Source: Heterocephalus glaber | Lineage: Eukaryota; Chordata; Mammalia; Rodentia; Bathyergidae | DNA length: 64,000 nucleotides | Direction: 5' to 3' | Assembly: GCF_000247695.1 (NCBI RefSeq) | Contig: NW_004624843.1 | Coordinates: 4,581,831-4,645,830 of the forward strand | In this document: piece by piece, positions 53,429-63,687 of the stretch | Layout: the number at the start of each line of letters is the position of its first letter | Numbering within the stretch: the first letter of the stretch is position 1 | Notes under the pieces: model-generated | What the model was told of the DNA's origin: nothing | Databases searched by the model: none | Seen by the model: only the letters and a program-made list of their open reading frames with translations | Program-made: the position numbers and the translations under genes

Positions 53429-54019
53429 AGACAACAAAGGATTAGCCAGGACTCCAGATCCAGGCCTGTATGAATGGAGTGTCCTGGCCACCAACCATGG
53501 AAGCTACAGCCTACAGCTTGAGTACATTCACTGAGGCCTGAGAAGCCCGACATCAGTGTACTTGACAGATGCTGTGTCACCCTCACAGACTGCCTTTAGC
53601 CGAGTCCTCCCTTGACAGAAGAGGCAAAACATCATCCCTCTTCCTTAGGGCACCAGTCCCATCCTGAGGGAGAGGCCATCAGGGATCTGGGATCCTATTG
53701 TCTCGTAATGGCTCCCTCTCTTCACCCCACTGATTGGGACAGGGTGTCAGCACCTGAGGTGTGAACACAGTTGGGGACATGGGCTCACACTCCGTGGGCT
53801 GCATGGCAGGGCGTCTAGGGCCGGCCGCGCCTGTCATCGGTGGCACCCACTCTGCCAGCCTGCATTGATGCAGCAGTGCTGGCTCCCTTACTCCCTGATG
53901 CCATCCGGGCCCTTAACAGTGATCTACCACGCATCACCACATCAGTTTTTCTAATGGACAGGCACAAACGCTTTTAGTTTAGAGTTTTGGTTTGGTATAG
54001 GGTTTTTTTGTTGTGTTTT
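53429..54019. other. Unique sequence
   Basis: Nothing recognised. Confidence 0.45.
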
Positions 54020-54345
54020 GTTTGTTTTTTGTGGTACTAGGGATTGAACCCAGGGCCTCATACAAGCTAGGTAAGTGCTCTACCACTGAGCTATATCTCT
54101 GAGCCTTTTATTTTATTTTTTGATACTGGGGATTGAATTCAGGGCCTTTGGATTGAGCTGTATCCACAGCCTGTTTTTCAAGTTCCAGCCCAGCCTGAGG
54201 AAGACCCCATCTCAGAATGATAAAAAGGCTGGAGATACAGCCCCTTTTAATCCCTGAACTCAATAATTCCATCAATCAATCACTAGATAAATAGGGCTGG
54301 GGATGTAACTCAGCACTACCTGGTTCTATTCCCAGTACCAAGGGA
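54020..54345. mobile_element. Cluster of old ID/composite SINE fragments
   Basis: GGTACTAGGGATTGAACCCA (-), GATACTGGGGATTGAATTCA (-), GGCTGGAGATACAGCC (+) and GGGCTGGGGATGTAACTCAG (+). Resembles the classical ID form with ...TAAGTGCTCTACCACTGAGC. Confidence 0.7.
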
Positions 54346-54362
54346 GGAAATCATGGAATAAG

Positions 54363-54480
54363 AAAAGCAGGTGTGGTGGCCCAGACCTGTGATCCCAGCA
54401 CTAGGGATGCTGAGGCAGGAAGATCATCTTGAGTTTCAGGCCAGCCTGGGCTACATAGGGAGACCCCATTAAAAAAAATA
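54363..54480 (+). mobile_element. B1-type SINE
   Basis: AAGCAGGTGTGGTGGCCCAG to GGGAGACCCCATTAAAAAAA. Confidence 0.9.
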
Positions 54481-54597
54481 CTCTTTAAAAAATAAAAAAT
54501 AAATACTCTTCAAATACATATACAAATACAATTCCTATCAATTCCAGCTGCCTGTTTTTGCAGAAATCGAGCCAATTCTAAAACTTATAATTCCAGA

Positions 54598-54690
54598 GGG
54601 CCAGGGATTTACCTCAGTGGTGCCAGCACCTGCCTCCCAAGCACAAGGTCCTGAGTTCTATCCCCAGTACAAAAAAAAAAAAAAAAAAAA
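54598..54690 (+). mobile_element. ID-type SINE within L1
   Basis: GGGCCAGGGATTTACCTCAG; a TCTAAAACTTATAATTCCAG motif precedes and a near copy follows, a long target-site duplication. Confidence 0.93.
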
Positions 54691-54964
54691 TCCTAAAATT
54701 TATAATTCCAGACACCCTGAACAATCGAAACAATCTTGAAAAAAAAAAGTTGGAGGACACACTTTCTGATTTCAAAACTTACTACAGTAAACTCAAGATT
54801 TAGCTACAGTAATAGTAATCAAGACTAAGGGTACACATATGGATGAGAGGAATAATACTGAAAGACTAGAAATACAGCCATAAATTTATGGTCAATTGAC
54901 TTCAACAAAGGTGCCAAACATATTCTGTGAGGAAAGAACGCTCTCTTTACAAGATGCTATAACA

Positions 54965-55050
54965 GGGGCTGGAATTTAGCTCGGTGGTTCTGTTGCCTGC
55001 CTCACAAGTGCAAGGACCTGAGTTCGATTCCTGGTACCAAAAAAAAAAAA
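54965..55050 (+). mobile_element. ID-type SINE within L1, exact 14-bp target-site duplication
   Basis: AAGATGCTATAACA at 54951-54964 and 55051-55064. Confidence 0.95.
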
Positions 55051-55142
55051 AAGATGCTATAACAAATGGATATCCACATGCAAAAGAATGAAATTGGACC
55101 CCTGACTCACACCATATACAAAAATTAACTCAAAATGGCTCA

Positions 55143-55290
55143 ACAGCTGGGCATCGTGGTGCACGCCTGCCATCCCAGCACTTGGGAGCTGAGGCAGGAG
55201 GATCACCCCGAGTTCAAGGCCAGACTGGGCTACATAGTGAGTTCAAGGCCACCCTGAACTATATAGCAAGACTCTGTCTGAAAAAAACAA
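55143..55290 (+). mobile_element. B1-type SINE with internal duplication
   Basis: CAGCTGGGCATCGTGGTGCA; GCTACATAGTGAGTTCAAGG then CCACCCTGAACTATATAGC. Confidence 0.93.
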
Positions 55291-55455
55291 GAAAACTCAA
55301 TAGAAGTCACACAACATAACAGAAACCCTTGGCTATAATGTGAATAGCTGGGAAATTTCCCATGTAATAGGTTCCCAAACGTTATAGGTGTTTAGAGAGG
55401 CATGCAGAGGGCAGCATGGGCTGAAGAGAAGGGAGATGAAAGGGACTTTGCGGGG

Positions 55456-56022
55456 ATAGGGATGTAGCTCCCTGGGTTCAGTCCTCAGCACAAGAAAATA
55501 AAAACGTTAATGGAAACGACATTTTTCTGCTCGTGTGTAGGGTTAGGGTTCATATTGTGATTTATGTAATTTAAACATTTTAAAAATTATTTGTTGGGGA
55601 TTTCAGTATTATTGCGTGGGATTTTTTGTTTTTGGACAGGATTGGGGGAGAGAGAAAGGGCAGTCGGTGACTCCATCAACGGCGTGGTTGAAAAGACAGC
55701 CCTGTTAGCGCGCCCCCTAGCGGGACGGAGGTCAGCGAGCCCAGCCCCGCCTCCTCACTCCCGCTCCTTGCGGACTGGGCAGTAGAGTTGCGGTGCCCAG
55801 AAGCCGCAGGGAGGGTCCGGGGAAGGAGAGCACTTGAGGCGTCCGGGCACCAGGCAGGGGTGCGCTCTGAGTTCCCGGGCCGGTGGCCGAGCTGTCGGTA
55901 CCCACAGGTGCTAAGTGCCCACCACGGGGCTGTTCTTGCTGTCCCCAAGAGGTTGCAGTCACCAACACCTTTCGCGTCTGGTTTAGAGCCCTGCGGGTCC
56001 CACATACGAGCTGCTGTAAAAT
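55456..56022. other. Unique sequence, CpG-enriched near 55700-55900
   Basis: A modest CpG cluster with GCGCGCCCCCTAGCGGGA. No exon recognised. Confidence 0.45.
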
Positions 56023-56318
56023 CGGGGTTGGTGGTACACGCCGGTAATCCCAGCACGCTGGGAGGACTAGGCAGGAGGATCGCGAGTTGGAGCCCACCAT
56101 GGACAACTTGTGAGAACCTGTCTCAAAAAATTTTAAAAATTATTTTTAAATTTAAAAGGGGCTGGGCCGGGGATTTAGCTCAGTGGTTCCGCTGCCTGCC
56201 TCGTAAGCGCCAGGTCCCGAGTTCGATCCTCAGTACCAAAACAAAAAAATAAAAAAAATAAAAGGGGCTGAAGATGTAGCTGAGTGCAAAGGCCTTGGGT
56301 TCAATACCAAAAATGAAG
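56023..56318 (+). mobile_element. Composite B1-ID SINE, split by a younger ID
   Basis: Left part GGTTGGTGGTACACGCCGGT; right part GGGGCTGAAGATGTAGCTGA to CAATACCAAAAATG. Confidence 0.85.
56161..56258 (+). mobile_element. ID-type SINE nested in a composite
   Basis: GCTGGGCCGGGGATTTAGCT to TTCGATCCTCAGTACC with intact B box. Confidence 0.93.
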
Positions 56319-56444
56319 CAGCCACTGTAATGCACAGTTCGTTCCCCTCTCTCAGGCGAGGAGCAGCAGGACAGGTCAGAGCCCAACAAGGTGGGGAAAG
56401 GGCAGCTTAGTGAGGAAAGGTGAAGACAGCCTTGTCCGCTGCAC

Positions 56445-56537
56445 TTTTTTTTTTTTTTTGGTACCGGGGATCGAACTCAAGACCTTGTTTGTGCTTGCCA
56501 GGCAGGCGGTGGCACCACTGAGCTACATCACTAGCCC
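56445..56537 (-). mobile_element. ID-type SINE with target-site duplication
   Basis: CCGCTGCAC at 56436-56444 and 56538-56546; intact B box. Confidence 0.93.
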
Positions 56538-56655
56538 CCGCTGCACAATTTTGCTTGGAATTGCTCTGAACTCCAGGCAAGCCCCTGCCTATTCTTTGCC
56601 TCAGTTTCCCTATTGATCTTCCCAGACAATATTTTATCTTAAAAACAGCGGGTGA

Positions 56656-56867
56656 GTCAGACATAGTGGCCCACGCTTGAAATCCTAGCACTTGGGAGGC
56701 TGAGGCAGGAAAATTGCCGTGAGTTTGAGTCCAACCTGGGCTACTTAATGAGTTCAAAACCAGCCTGAAGTTGCTGTCTCAAATAAACAAGGGCCAGGGA
56801 TTTAGCTCAGTGGTTTCACCACCTGCTGTGCAAGCGCAAGGACCCGAGTTCAATCCCCTATAAAACT
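56656..56867 (+). mobile_element. B1 followed directly by ID
   Basis: CAGACATAGTGGCCCACGCT with duplication, CTGTCTCAAATAAACAA, then GGGCCAGGGATTTAGCTCAG. Possibly one composite unit; flanks are not decisive. Confidence 0.85.
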
Positions 56868-58589
56868 ATTCAAACTATAAAAATAAAAAAATAAACTAAA
56901 CTAAACAAAATCAAAGGACTTCAATGGTCAACAAGGCTCATGAGCTGGTAGCACAGCAGAACACCCCCTTTAGGCCTGGCTTGACCCAGCAGCTCACAGA
57001 TATCCCCCTTTCACGATTTTCTTGTCTTTCCCATTCATGTCAGCTTCATCACAGTGACAAAACGTGTCTTGCTGCGGCTCAGGCAATGACCTCACATCTC
57101 ACATCTCAGAGCCCAGACGGAGCTGGAAAACATCTGTCCCAGAGGCCCCCGCCAGAGTTCCCTCCACTGTTCTTAACCACAGCCCACGCTCTGGCCAGGT
57201 AAGGGACGGTCATGGGGAGGTCAGTGTGTTCCTGGGCCACCTGCCCAACCCATCCCAGGGGTCAGCAGGGCACTGAGAAGGACCCCGAGGACTGAGGTCA
57301 TGGGTGGCCCCCAACTGATGAGCACTGCTGCCAGAAGCTCGTCAGTAGTTCACTTCCACATCCATGGTGTGTGTGGGGGTCATCATGTCTCTCCTTGGGT
57401 GTGACAGCTGAGTGCTGCCGTCATCATTGGGTGGCAGTGGCCACCGTGACCCCTGGAAGAATGTCCCCAGGGGCTGCTTCCCTTCTGAGGAAGGAAGGGC
57501 AGATCACCACCATGCTGGCTGCCACCTCCCCGGGAGGGTGCGGTGTACCAAGGCGACCAGCAAGAGGCAGCACTGAGGAGCATCCGGCCCTGGTCATCTG
57601 GGGGCTGCCACCCCTGCCTAGAAGGAGCCAGGGCCTGGCTTAGGTCCCCCACAAACGGGGTGAGAAGCCGCGGGCAGAAGCCGGGGGCCTGGCAGCTGCT
57701 TCCTGGGCATCCGCTGACTGCCATTTCTGTGGACAGATGGGGCCTATTGCTGATTTGCAGAGCTCGGTCTAGCAGCTTGGAAGTTAGGGCACTGTCAGGA
57801 CTGGGCCCAGAGCTGTGCCCAGCAGGGACTGTGGCCGCAAGAGGCAGGGCACCCAGGAGGCCTTGAGCTTAGAGGACAGGAGAGCCCACCTGTCCACGGA
57901 GACACAGCTGGAGGTGCATGTGGGCGCAGCAGTGCAACAGGGTGGCCTTAGGCTTCTGTTCATTGAGACAGGGCAGGAGTGACAGAGTGGCCCTGCAGAC
58001 CCAGATGCACACCTGAGGGTGGGAACAGGACTGAAGGCAGTGCTGAGGGCCAGCCCTGGCCCATGCCTGGCCATGACCCTCCCTCATGCCCTGCTGACCC
58101 CTGCTCTGTGCCCTCCTCCCTGTCCCTGCCTTGTCACACCCAGCTGCACTGCCACCCTCTCTGTGGCTGTGAGCCTTCACCACCCTGGGTTCCTCTGGAG
58201 TTCACGAGGCCTGGGGGCCACACACCTTGAGGACCCCCGACACGTGCGGCCAAGTCTCTCATAGGAAGGAAGGGATCTGCCTGGGGACTCACAGTGAAGT
58301 GGCATTTCCCATCAGCCTCTCTTCCTGTCCTGATGCCCCCACCCTGCTCCCCAGGGCCCCAGACCTCAGCTCCAAGACTGTCCTGAGCAGGGACATGACC
58401 TTTGTCCCCTGCCCTCTGGGAGGGTAGAAAGGAAGAGGCACCACACCCAGCCTGCACAATCACCTGAGAGAGCCCTCAGCCCACCCAAGCTCACCAGTGC
58501 CTGTGGGAAAGAAGCAAGTCAGTGGGACTTGAGCTTGGAGGGTGACAGGATGGCAGGTGTTCAGGACTCACTGCTATGGGTTGGGCAAC
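56868..58589. other. Unique intergenic sequence
   Basis: No SINE in 1.7 kb. A GGCCAGGTAAGG donor-like site at about 57194-57205 has no convincing exon. Confidence 0.45.
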
Positions 58590-58998
58590 AAAGGTGTCTC
58601 AGTTACTTTCTCGTTGCTCAGACAAAATACCCGGCACTCACAAGTTAAAGGAGGAGAGGTTTATTTTGATTCACAGTTTGCGGAGGTTTCAGTCCATCCT
58701 CAGCTGGCTCCAAGGGGCATGGCAGAGAGGAAACAGTCCATGGTGTGGCAGGCAGGAAGCACTGAGCCTTCCTTCTTCTTTCCCTTTTTATTCCATCCAG
58801 GCTATAAGCATATTGGTCGGTGCCACCTACACCCAGGATGAGACTTCCCACTTTAGTAAATCCACCATCCACACCCAGAGCTGTGCTAAACCCGTCAATA
58901 GACTCATCCAGTATCACACACCCATGATCTAGTCACCCCCAAAAGCCCCACCTATGAGTGCATGAGGCTTCAGGGGGACATCTAGATACAAGCCATAA
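58590..58998. mobile_element. Old dispersed repeat, LTR-like, family uncertain
   Basis: The stretch from TCAGTTACTTTCTCGTTGCT through AGGAGAGGTTTATTTTGATT to GACATCTAGATACAAGCC resembles a dispersed mammalian repeat with an antisense signal-rich tail. Only the general pattern is recognised. Confidence 0.4.
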
Positions 58999-59003
58999 TG
59001 AGG

Positions 59004-59132
59004 GGAACTGTGCATCGTGGTCCACGGCTGTAATCCTAATACTTGGGAGGCTAAGGCAGGAGGATCACTGTGAATTCAAGGCCAGCCTGGGCCACATAGT
59101 GAGACCCCATCTCAAAAAAACCAAAAAAAAAT
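59004..59132 (+). mobile_element. B1-type SINE
   Basis: ACTGTGCATCGTGGTCCACG to GTGAGACCCCATCTCAAAA. Confidence 0.9.
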
Positions 59133-59230
59133 TAAGATTACAAGTTCAAGAGAAAAGATTACAAGCCCCCTCCCATTTTTAAATGCTCCACAATAAGTAT
59201 TTATTTATTTTATAATTAGACTAATTCTGT

Positions 59231-59317
59231 TGGGTTTTTTTGGCACCAGGGATTGAACTCGGGTCCTTGCATTTACACAGCAGGTGGCAAAACCACTGAG
59301 CTAAATCCCCAGGCCCT
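59231..59317 (-). mobile_element. ID-type SINE with target-site duplication
   Basis: ATTAGACTAATTCT before and ATTAGAGTAATTCT after; one mismatch. Confidence 0.93.
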
Positions 59318-59779
59318 AATTAGAGTAATTCTTTAGGAAGCAGTTTCTGCAGTGTCAGCAGTCATGGCCAATGTCACCGTGGAAAAACACCCAGGAGGTC
59401 AAAGACCTGCTTACCGCCCTGCTGCAGCATCGGGCTGTCTCCCTGGACACTTGTCCCCTTCTGCATGTCCACCCTTTCCAGCAGGGCCAGTCACGAACCC
59501 ACTGTAAGGCAGCCAACAACGCTGATGCTTCCTGAGAAACAAACCCAGAAGCTGGTATGGTGATGGCCATGCCGCCCAGGCTCGGCCAGGGGAGGGGCCG
59601 GCCCTTTGTCCTTGGGGTAGGGTGGGACTAGGTGACTAAATACTCAAGTGTACCACTGAGTCCTAGGTTCATATTCCTGGCTCACAGTGCCCTTCAGAAA
59701 AATGTGGCTTCCTTTATGGCAGAGGCTTATAAACTCGAATAACTTAAAGGGCCAGAAATGGTTGTATTTAAATTTTTTA
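59318..59779. other. Unique sequence
   Basis: Nothing recognised. Confidence 0.45.
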
Positions 59780-59928
59780 AAAAAATTTGTTTTGAAACAG
59801 GATCTTGCTCTGTAGTTCAGGCTGGTCTTGAATTCTGTAGCCCATGCTGGCCTCAAACTCACAGCAGTCCTCCTGCTTCAGCCTCCCAAGTGCTGGGATT
59901 ACAAGTATGTGCCACCATGGCTGGCCTT
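59780..59928 (-). mobile_element. B1-type SINE with internal duplication
   Basis: TTGAAACAGGATCTTGCTCT ... CCAAGTGCTGGGATTACAAG. Confidence 0.92.
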
Positions 59929-59948
59929 TTTATTGTTTTTGTCATTAA

Positions 59949-60031
59949 ATTTTTTTTTGGTACTGGGGATCAAACTCAGGACCTTGCACTTGCGAGGCAG
60001 GCGTGGTGCCACTGAGCTAAATCCCTGGCCC
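59949..60031 (-). mobile_element. ID-type SINE
   Basis: GGTACTGGGGATCAAACTCA, CTGAGCTAAATCCCTGGCCC. Confidence 0.92.
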
Positions 60032-60550
60032 AGCTGTTATCAAATTTTTAAAAATTTAAAATTTAAAAACATCCAGAAGTATAATCACACTTTCTTTTAT
60101 GTGGTATAAGGGGTAACAAACATGCACAATGCCAGAGATTGTACTCCACATATGACACTGAAGAATATAATTTGAAAATAGAAATTACTCTTCAAAGTTT
60201 TATAATTTATTACTCCTTAGATTTGAAATTTGAAATTTGCCATTCTTTTCTCACACTCAAAGGTGTGAGTCTTGTCAGGTTGTGAATTCTGTGTAGCCAC
60301 GGGCAGCAGAGGACTCATCTTTGAACCCTTTAACAGGGAGCAATGTTTACTTTTATTTAGTTTTATAATAGAAAGCAGCTGCTTAGAAACATCAGAACTT
60401 CCAAACATGGACAGAATGTGCGCCCAGTGGTTTTTACAGTCAGGGTCACCGTTCCGGAGACAGCACTGTTATGTTTGGTTTTCAACGTGGCACAATTCAG
60501 TAACTCCCACTCGAATCTCTTCATTCCCATGATGACTATTTACACAGAAT
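60032..60550. other. AT-rich unique sequence
   Basis: Nothing recognised. Confidence 0.45.
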
Positions 60551-60634
60551 TGGGCCGGGGACTTAGCTCAGTGGTGCCGCACCTGCCTCACAAGCACAAG
60601 GTCCTGAGTTCGAGCCCCAGTATTGAAAAAAAAA
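60551..60634 (+). mobile_element. ID-type SINE
   Basis: TGGGCCGGGGACTTAGCTCA; CAGAATTG flanks both sides. Confidence 0.92.
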
Positions 60635-61319
60635 TTGCTCAGAATTGAACATTAGTTTATTTTCACGGTTTGAAACCAGAGGACCTCATTTGCAGCTCAG
60701 TCTTCCACGCTCTCATTTTTGGAGTGCGGTTCCCCCCATCACGTTCGTCTTCAGAAACGCATTTCAACGCATGAGTTCCCAATGACACAGTTTTGCTAGG
60801 ACAGAGGGGGCTGAGGTGGGCACTGGGCCTGCCGCTTGTGAGTGCCCTTGGGGAGGAAGAGCCAGGGCGTTTGGAACAATCCTGACCTCAACCCAGGGGA
60901 CGAAAGCTTTGGCCCTGGCTGCTAGAGAACCGTGATCCGCAGTGCAGAGCTCCCCTTCCGCAGACATTAGAGTCCAGAGGTGCAGACACTGCCCATGCAC
61001 CTTCCAGGCCCAGCCACTTTCTCTCAGGGGTAGAACGGGCTTCCGCACTGTGTAGGGGACTCTCGGAGGGACCGCTGATACCCACGGGAAGCCTCCAGGC
61101 TGTGGGATAAAGGCTGCAGCCCTGACCAGACCCATTTTTAGCGCAGTGACTCCTAGAGGTGAGGCCATGCACAGACTTGAGCTCTGCATCTTTGAGAAGC
61201 CCTGCCCCTTGGACTTAGGCATTGATACATGAACACAAACCATCAGAGTTTACTGTCTGGTCTAACACTGACTAACATGGACCATTCCACATTCAACCTT
61301 TTTGTTGTTGTTGTTTTGT
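60635..61319. other. Unique sequence
   Basis: Minus-strand frame of 159 codons (61243-60764) not recognised. Confidence 0.45.
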
Positions 61320-61564
61320 TGTGGTTTTGAGTCAAGGTCCCTCTATGTAGTCCAGGCTGGCCATGAACTCACTATATAATCCAGGCTGGCCTCAAATTTG
61401 CAGCAATCCTCCTGCCTCAGCCTCCTGAGTGCTGGGATTACGAGTGTGTACTGGGTCAGGGATTTAGCTCAGTGGTTTTGCCGCCTGCTGTGCAAGGACC
61501 TGAGTTCGATCCTCGGTACCAAAAAAACAATAAAAACCCAAGTGTGCACCAGCATGCCCAGCTC
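61320..61564 (-). mobile_element. B1-type SINE split by an ID of opposite orientation
   Basis: GAGTCAAGGTCCCTCTATGT to GTGCTGGGATTACGAGTGTG, resuming after the ID with AAGTGTGCACCAGCATGCCC. Confidence 0.9.
61453..61530 (+). mobile_element. ID-type SINE nested in a B1
   Basis: GTCAGGGATTTAGCTCAGTG to TTCGATCCTCGGTACC; slightly shortened middle. Confidence 0.92.
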
Positions 61565-61989
61565 AGATGAAACCTTTTAAGACTTTTCTCAATACACAAG
61601 CACAAGTAATCCCCTGATGGCATGCCTGCCGTGGGTGCTGTACCCAAAAGTTCTTCAGTCACATTCAAAGTTTTACCGACACCAGAATAAACACGGCTAC
61701 CTGGAGGCAACCTTTAGTCACAACTGACTCAGCTCTGCAAGTTCTTGGCCACAGTGCCCACGTGTGGAGCGACGACAGTGTCACTTAGTCTTACATCTGC
61801 AAATGCTTGTCTCTCTTCAGGGCACAATTTCTGTTGCACTCAAAAGACATTCTGTATAAACTCACCATCTGTGCAGGGTTTTGATGCCTGGGCAATTTTC
61901 TCACATAACCCTTAAGTACATTTCATAACATTGTCGCTTATTTTATTCACATTCAAAAGCAAATCATGTTGAAATTTCAGTCTTTTTTT
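61565..61989. other. AT-rich unique sequence
   Basis: Nothing recognised; the L1 fragment begins just after. Confidence 0.45.
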
Positions 61990-62491
61990 TTTTTCAGTTC
62001 ATTGCTTTTTTTATATGTGTCTTTTCAGTCCACCACCATGGCTCTTACCAGGACTTATTTCATAATTGTACAGTGCATTATATTCTTTTCACACAGACAG
62101 ATTCTGTGTGGATATTAAACGTGTAGGAACATTCTTTACTTCCATAAGGAAATCAGCTTGCTCCCATTTTTCTTGGAAAGTGTGGCTTTCTTGTTCTATC
62201 TTGTTCTTCCACTTTTGGAGTGCTGGGTTGGTGGTCGTGAATTTCTTCAGGTGTTCTTCCTCATGGAAGTATCTTATTTCTCCGTCAATTTTGAAAGGTA
62301 GTTTTGCAGGGTGCTCAATCTGGGTTGGAGGTTGTTTTCCCTTAGGGCTTGAAATACTTCACTCTAAGCTCTCCTTGACTTGAGGGTTTCTATTGAGAAG
62401 TCTGCTGTGATTCTGATGGGCTTTCCTTTATATGTGATTTGTTTCTTTTCTCTAACCGCCTTTAATATTCTGTTCTTGTGTTGAATTTTTG

Positions 62492-62589
62492 GTTGTTTTT
62501 TTTTTTTTTTTTTTTGTACCAGGGATTGAACTTGGGTCCTTATGCTTGTGAAGCAGGTGGGGAAACCACTGAGCTAAATCCCCTGCCCT
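62492..62589 (-). mobile_element. ID-type SINE within L1
   Basis: T run of about 20, GTACCAGGGATTGAACTTGG, CTGAGCTAAATCCCCTGCCC. Confidence 0.92.
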
Positions 62590-62625
62590 AATTCCTGGAA
62601 TCTTGACTATGCCTTGATATAGATT

Positions 62626-62709
62626 TTTTTTTTTGGTACCGGGGATCAAACTCAGGTCCTTGTGCTTGCAGGACAGGCGGCAGAACCACTGAGCTAAATC
62701 CCTGGCCCT
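62626..62709 (-). mobile_element. ID-type SINE within L1
   Basis: GGTACCGGGGATCAAACTCA, CTGAGCTAAATCCCTGGCCC. Confidence 0.93.
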
Positions 62710-62920
62710 AGATTCTTTTTTTTATCATGGTTAATTGAAGTTCTATATGCCTCATCTGTTTGTCAAATTCCTTTTCCATGCTTGGGAAGTTTTCTGCCAT
62801 TAGTTCTGTGAACAGTTTTTTATGTCATTTACGCTAGCTCTTGCTTTTTCATTGACTCCGATCAATCTTATATTATTCTTTGCATCATCTAGCAGCTGTT
62901 GGATTGATTTTTCATGGGCT

Positions 62921-63077
62921 CTTTTTTTTTTTTTTTTTGGTACTTGGGATCGAACTCGGGTCCTTGCACATGTACAGTAGACTCTTGGTTTGTTTTTTTT
63001 TTTGGTACCAGGGATTGAACTCGGGACCTTGTGCTTGCCAGGCAGGTGGCAGAACCACTGAGCTAAATCCCTGGCCC
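62921..63077 (-). mobile_element. Two ID-type SINEs in tandem, the first truncated
   Basis: A 5'-truncated copy (62921-62978) and a full copy (62990-63077). AGACTCTTG lies on both sides of the full copy. Confidence 0.9.
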
Positions 63078-63607
63078 CAGACTCTTGTTATTTTAAAGAA
63101 ATCTTTCTTTTCATGATCACTAACCACAATCCTGTCTCCTATATCTGATATTCTGTCCTCACATTAGCTCATTCTGCTGTGTATACTTTCAGTGGAATTT
63201 TTAATCTCCTGGATATCTGTTTGAGTCTGTTTCATGGATTTCATTTTTTTTATGTTGAGTGTTCATGGATTCCATCATTTTCCTAAGCTCCTCTATTTTT
63301 TTTTTTAAATCTGTATCTTCTCTAGAGTCACTAACCATGTGTTTCATTATGGTCACCATCTCTGTAGTTATCTGAGAAATTATTTCTGGTTTAACTTTTT
63401 CTAGAGCCTTGTTCATCTGTATTATTATTTCCACTGTTACCACTTCAGAGAGTCCAGGTGGGTGGCTCTACTTCATTGGCCTCTAAGTTTGCTTTGGTGA
63501 GCGGGAAATCTGAGGTTGCATCTCACTTAAGTGTCTTCTTAATTCCTGGGTTGATGCTTGTAAACTGTTTATGCCAGGTAGCTTTATTGCTAATACTTAG
63601 AATTTTT

Positions 63608-63687
63608 TTTTAAACCAGGAATCGAACTAAGGATCTTGAGCTTGCCAGGCAGGTGTGGTGCCACTAAGCTAAATTCCCACCCCCAGA
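63608..63687 (-). mobile_element. ID-type SINE, diverged
   Basis: AAACCAGGAATCGAACTAAG ... CTAAGCTAAATTCCCACCCC. Confidence 0.85.

Larger units (their letters stand above)
54480..55455 (+). mobile_element. L1 ORF2 3' fragment
   Basis: Nucleotide phrases of the ORF2 C-terminal region: AAGTTGGAGGACACACTTTC, TGATTTCAAAACTTACTACA, TTTATGGTCAATTGACTTCA and ATGGATATCCACATGCAAAA. Frames are broken and two IDs and a B1 are inserted, so it is inactive. Confidence 0.75.
61990..63470 (-). mobile_element. L1/HAL1-type ORF1 fragment with ID insertions
   Basis: Minus-strand translation, with breaks, shows an N-terminal coiled-coil-like stretch (63443-63201), then AENFPSMEKEFD, then KGKPIRITADFS, and TTTNPALQKWK, in the order of L1 ORF1p and its C-terminal domain. 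Stops, frame breaks and four ID insertions make it dead. HAL1 is an alternative name for such ORF1-only elements. Confidence 0.7.

Noticed and set aside
55538..55550. Interstitial telomere-like TAGGGTTAGGGTT
   Set aside because: Only two units; too short to mean more than chance.
57052..57205. Exon candidate ending in CAG|GTAAGG
   Set aside because: No convincing acceptor, frame or recognised protein.
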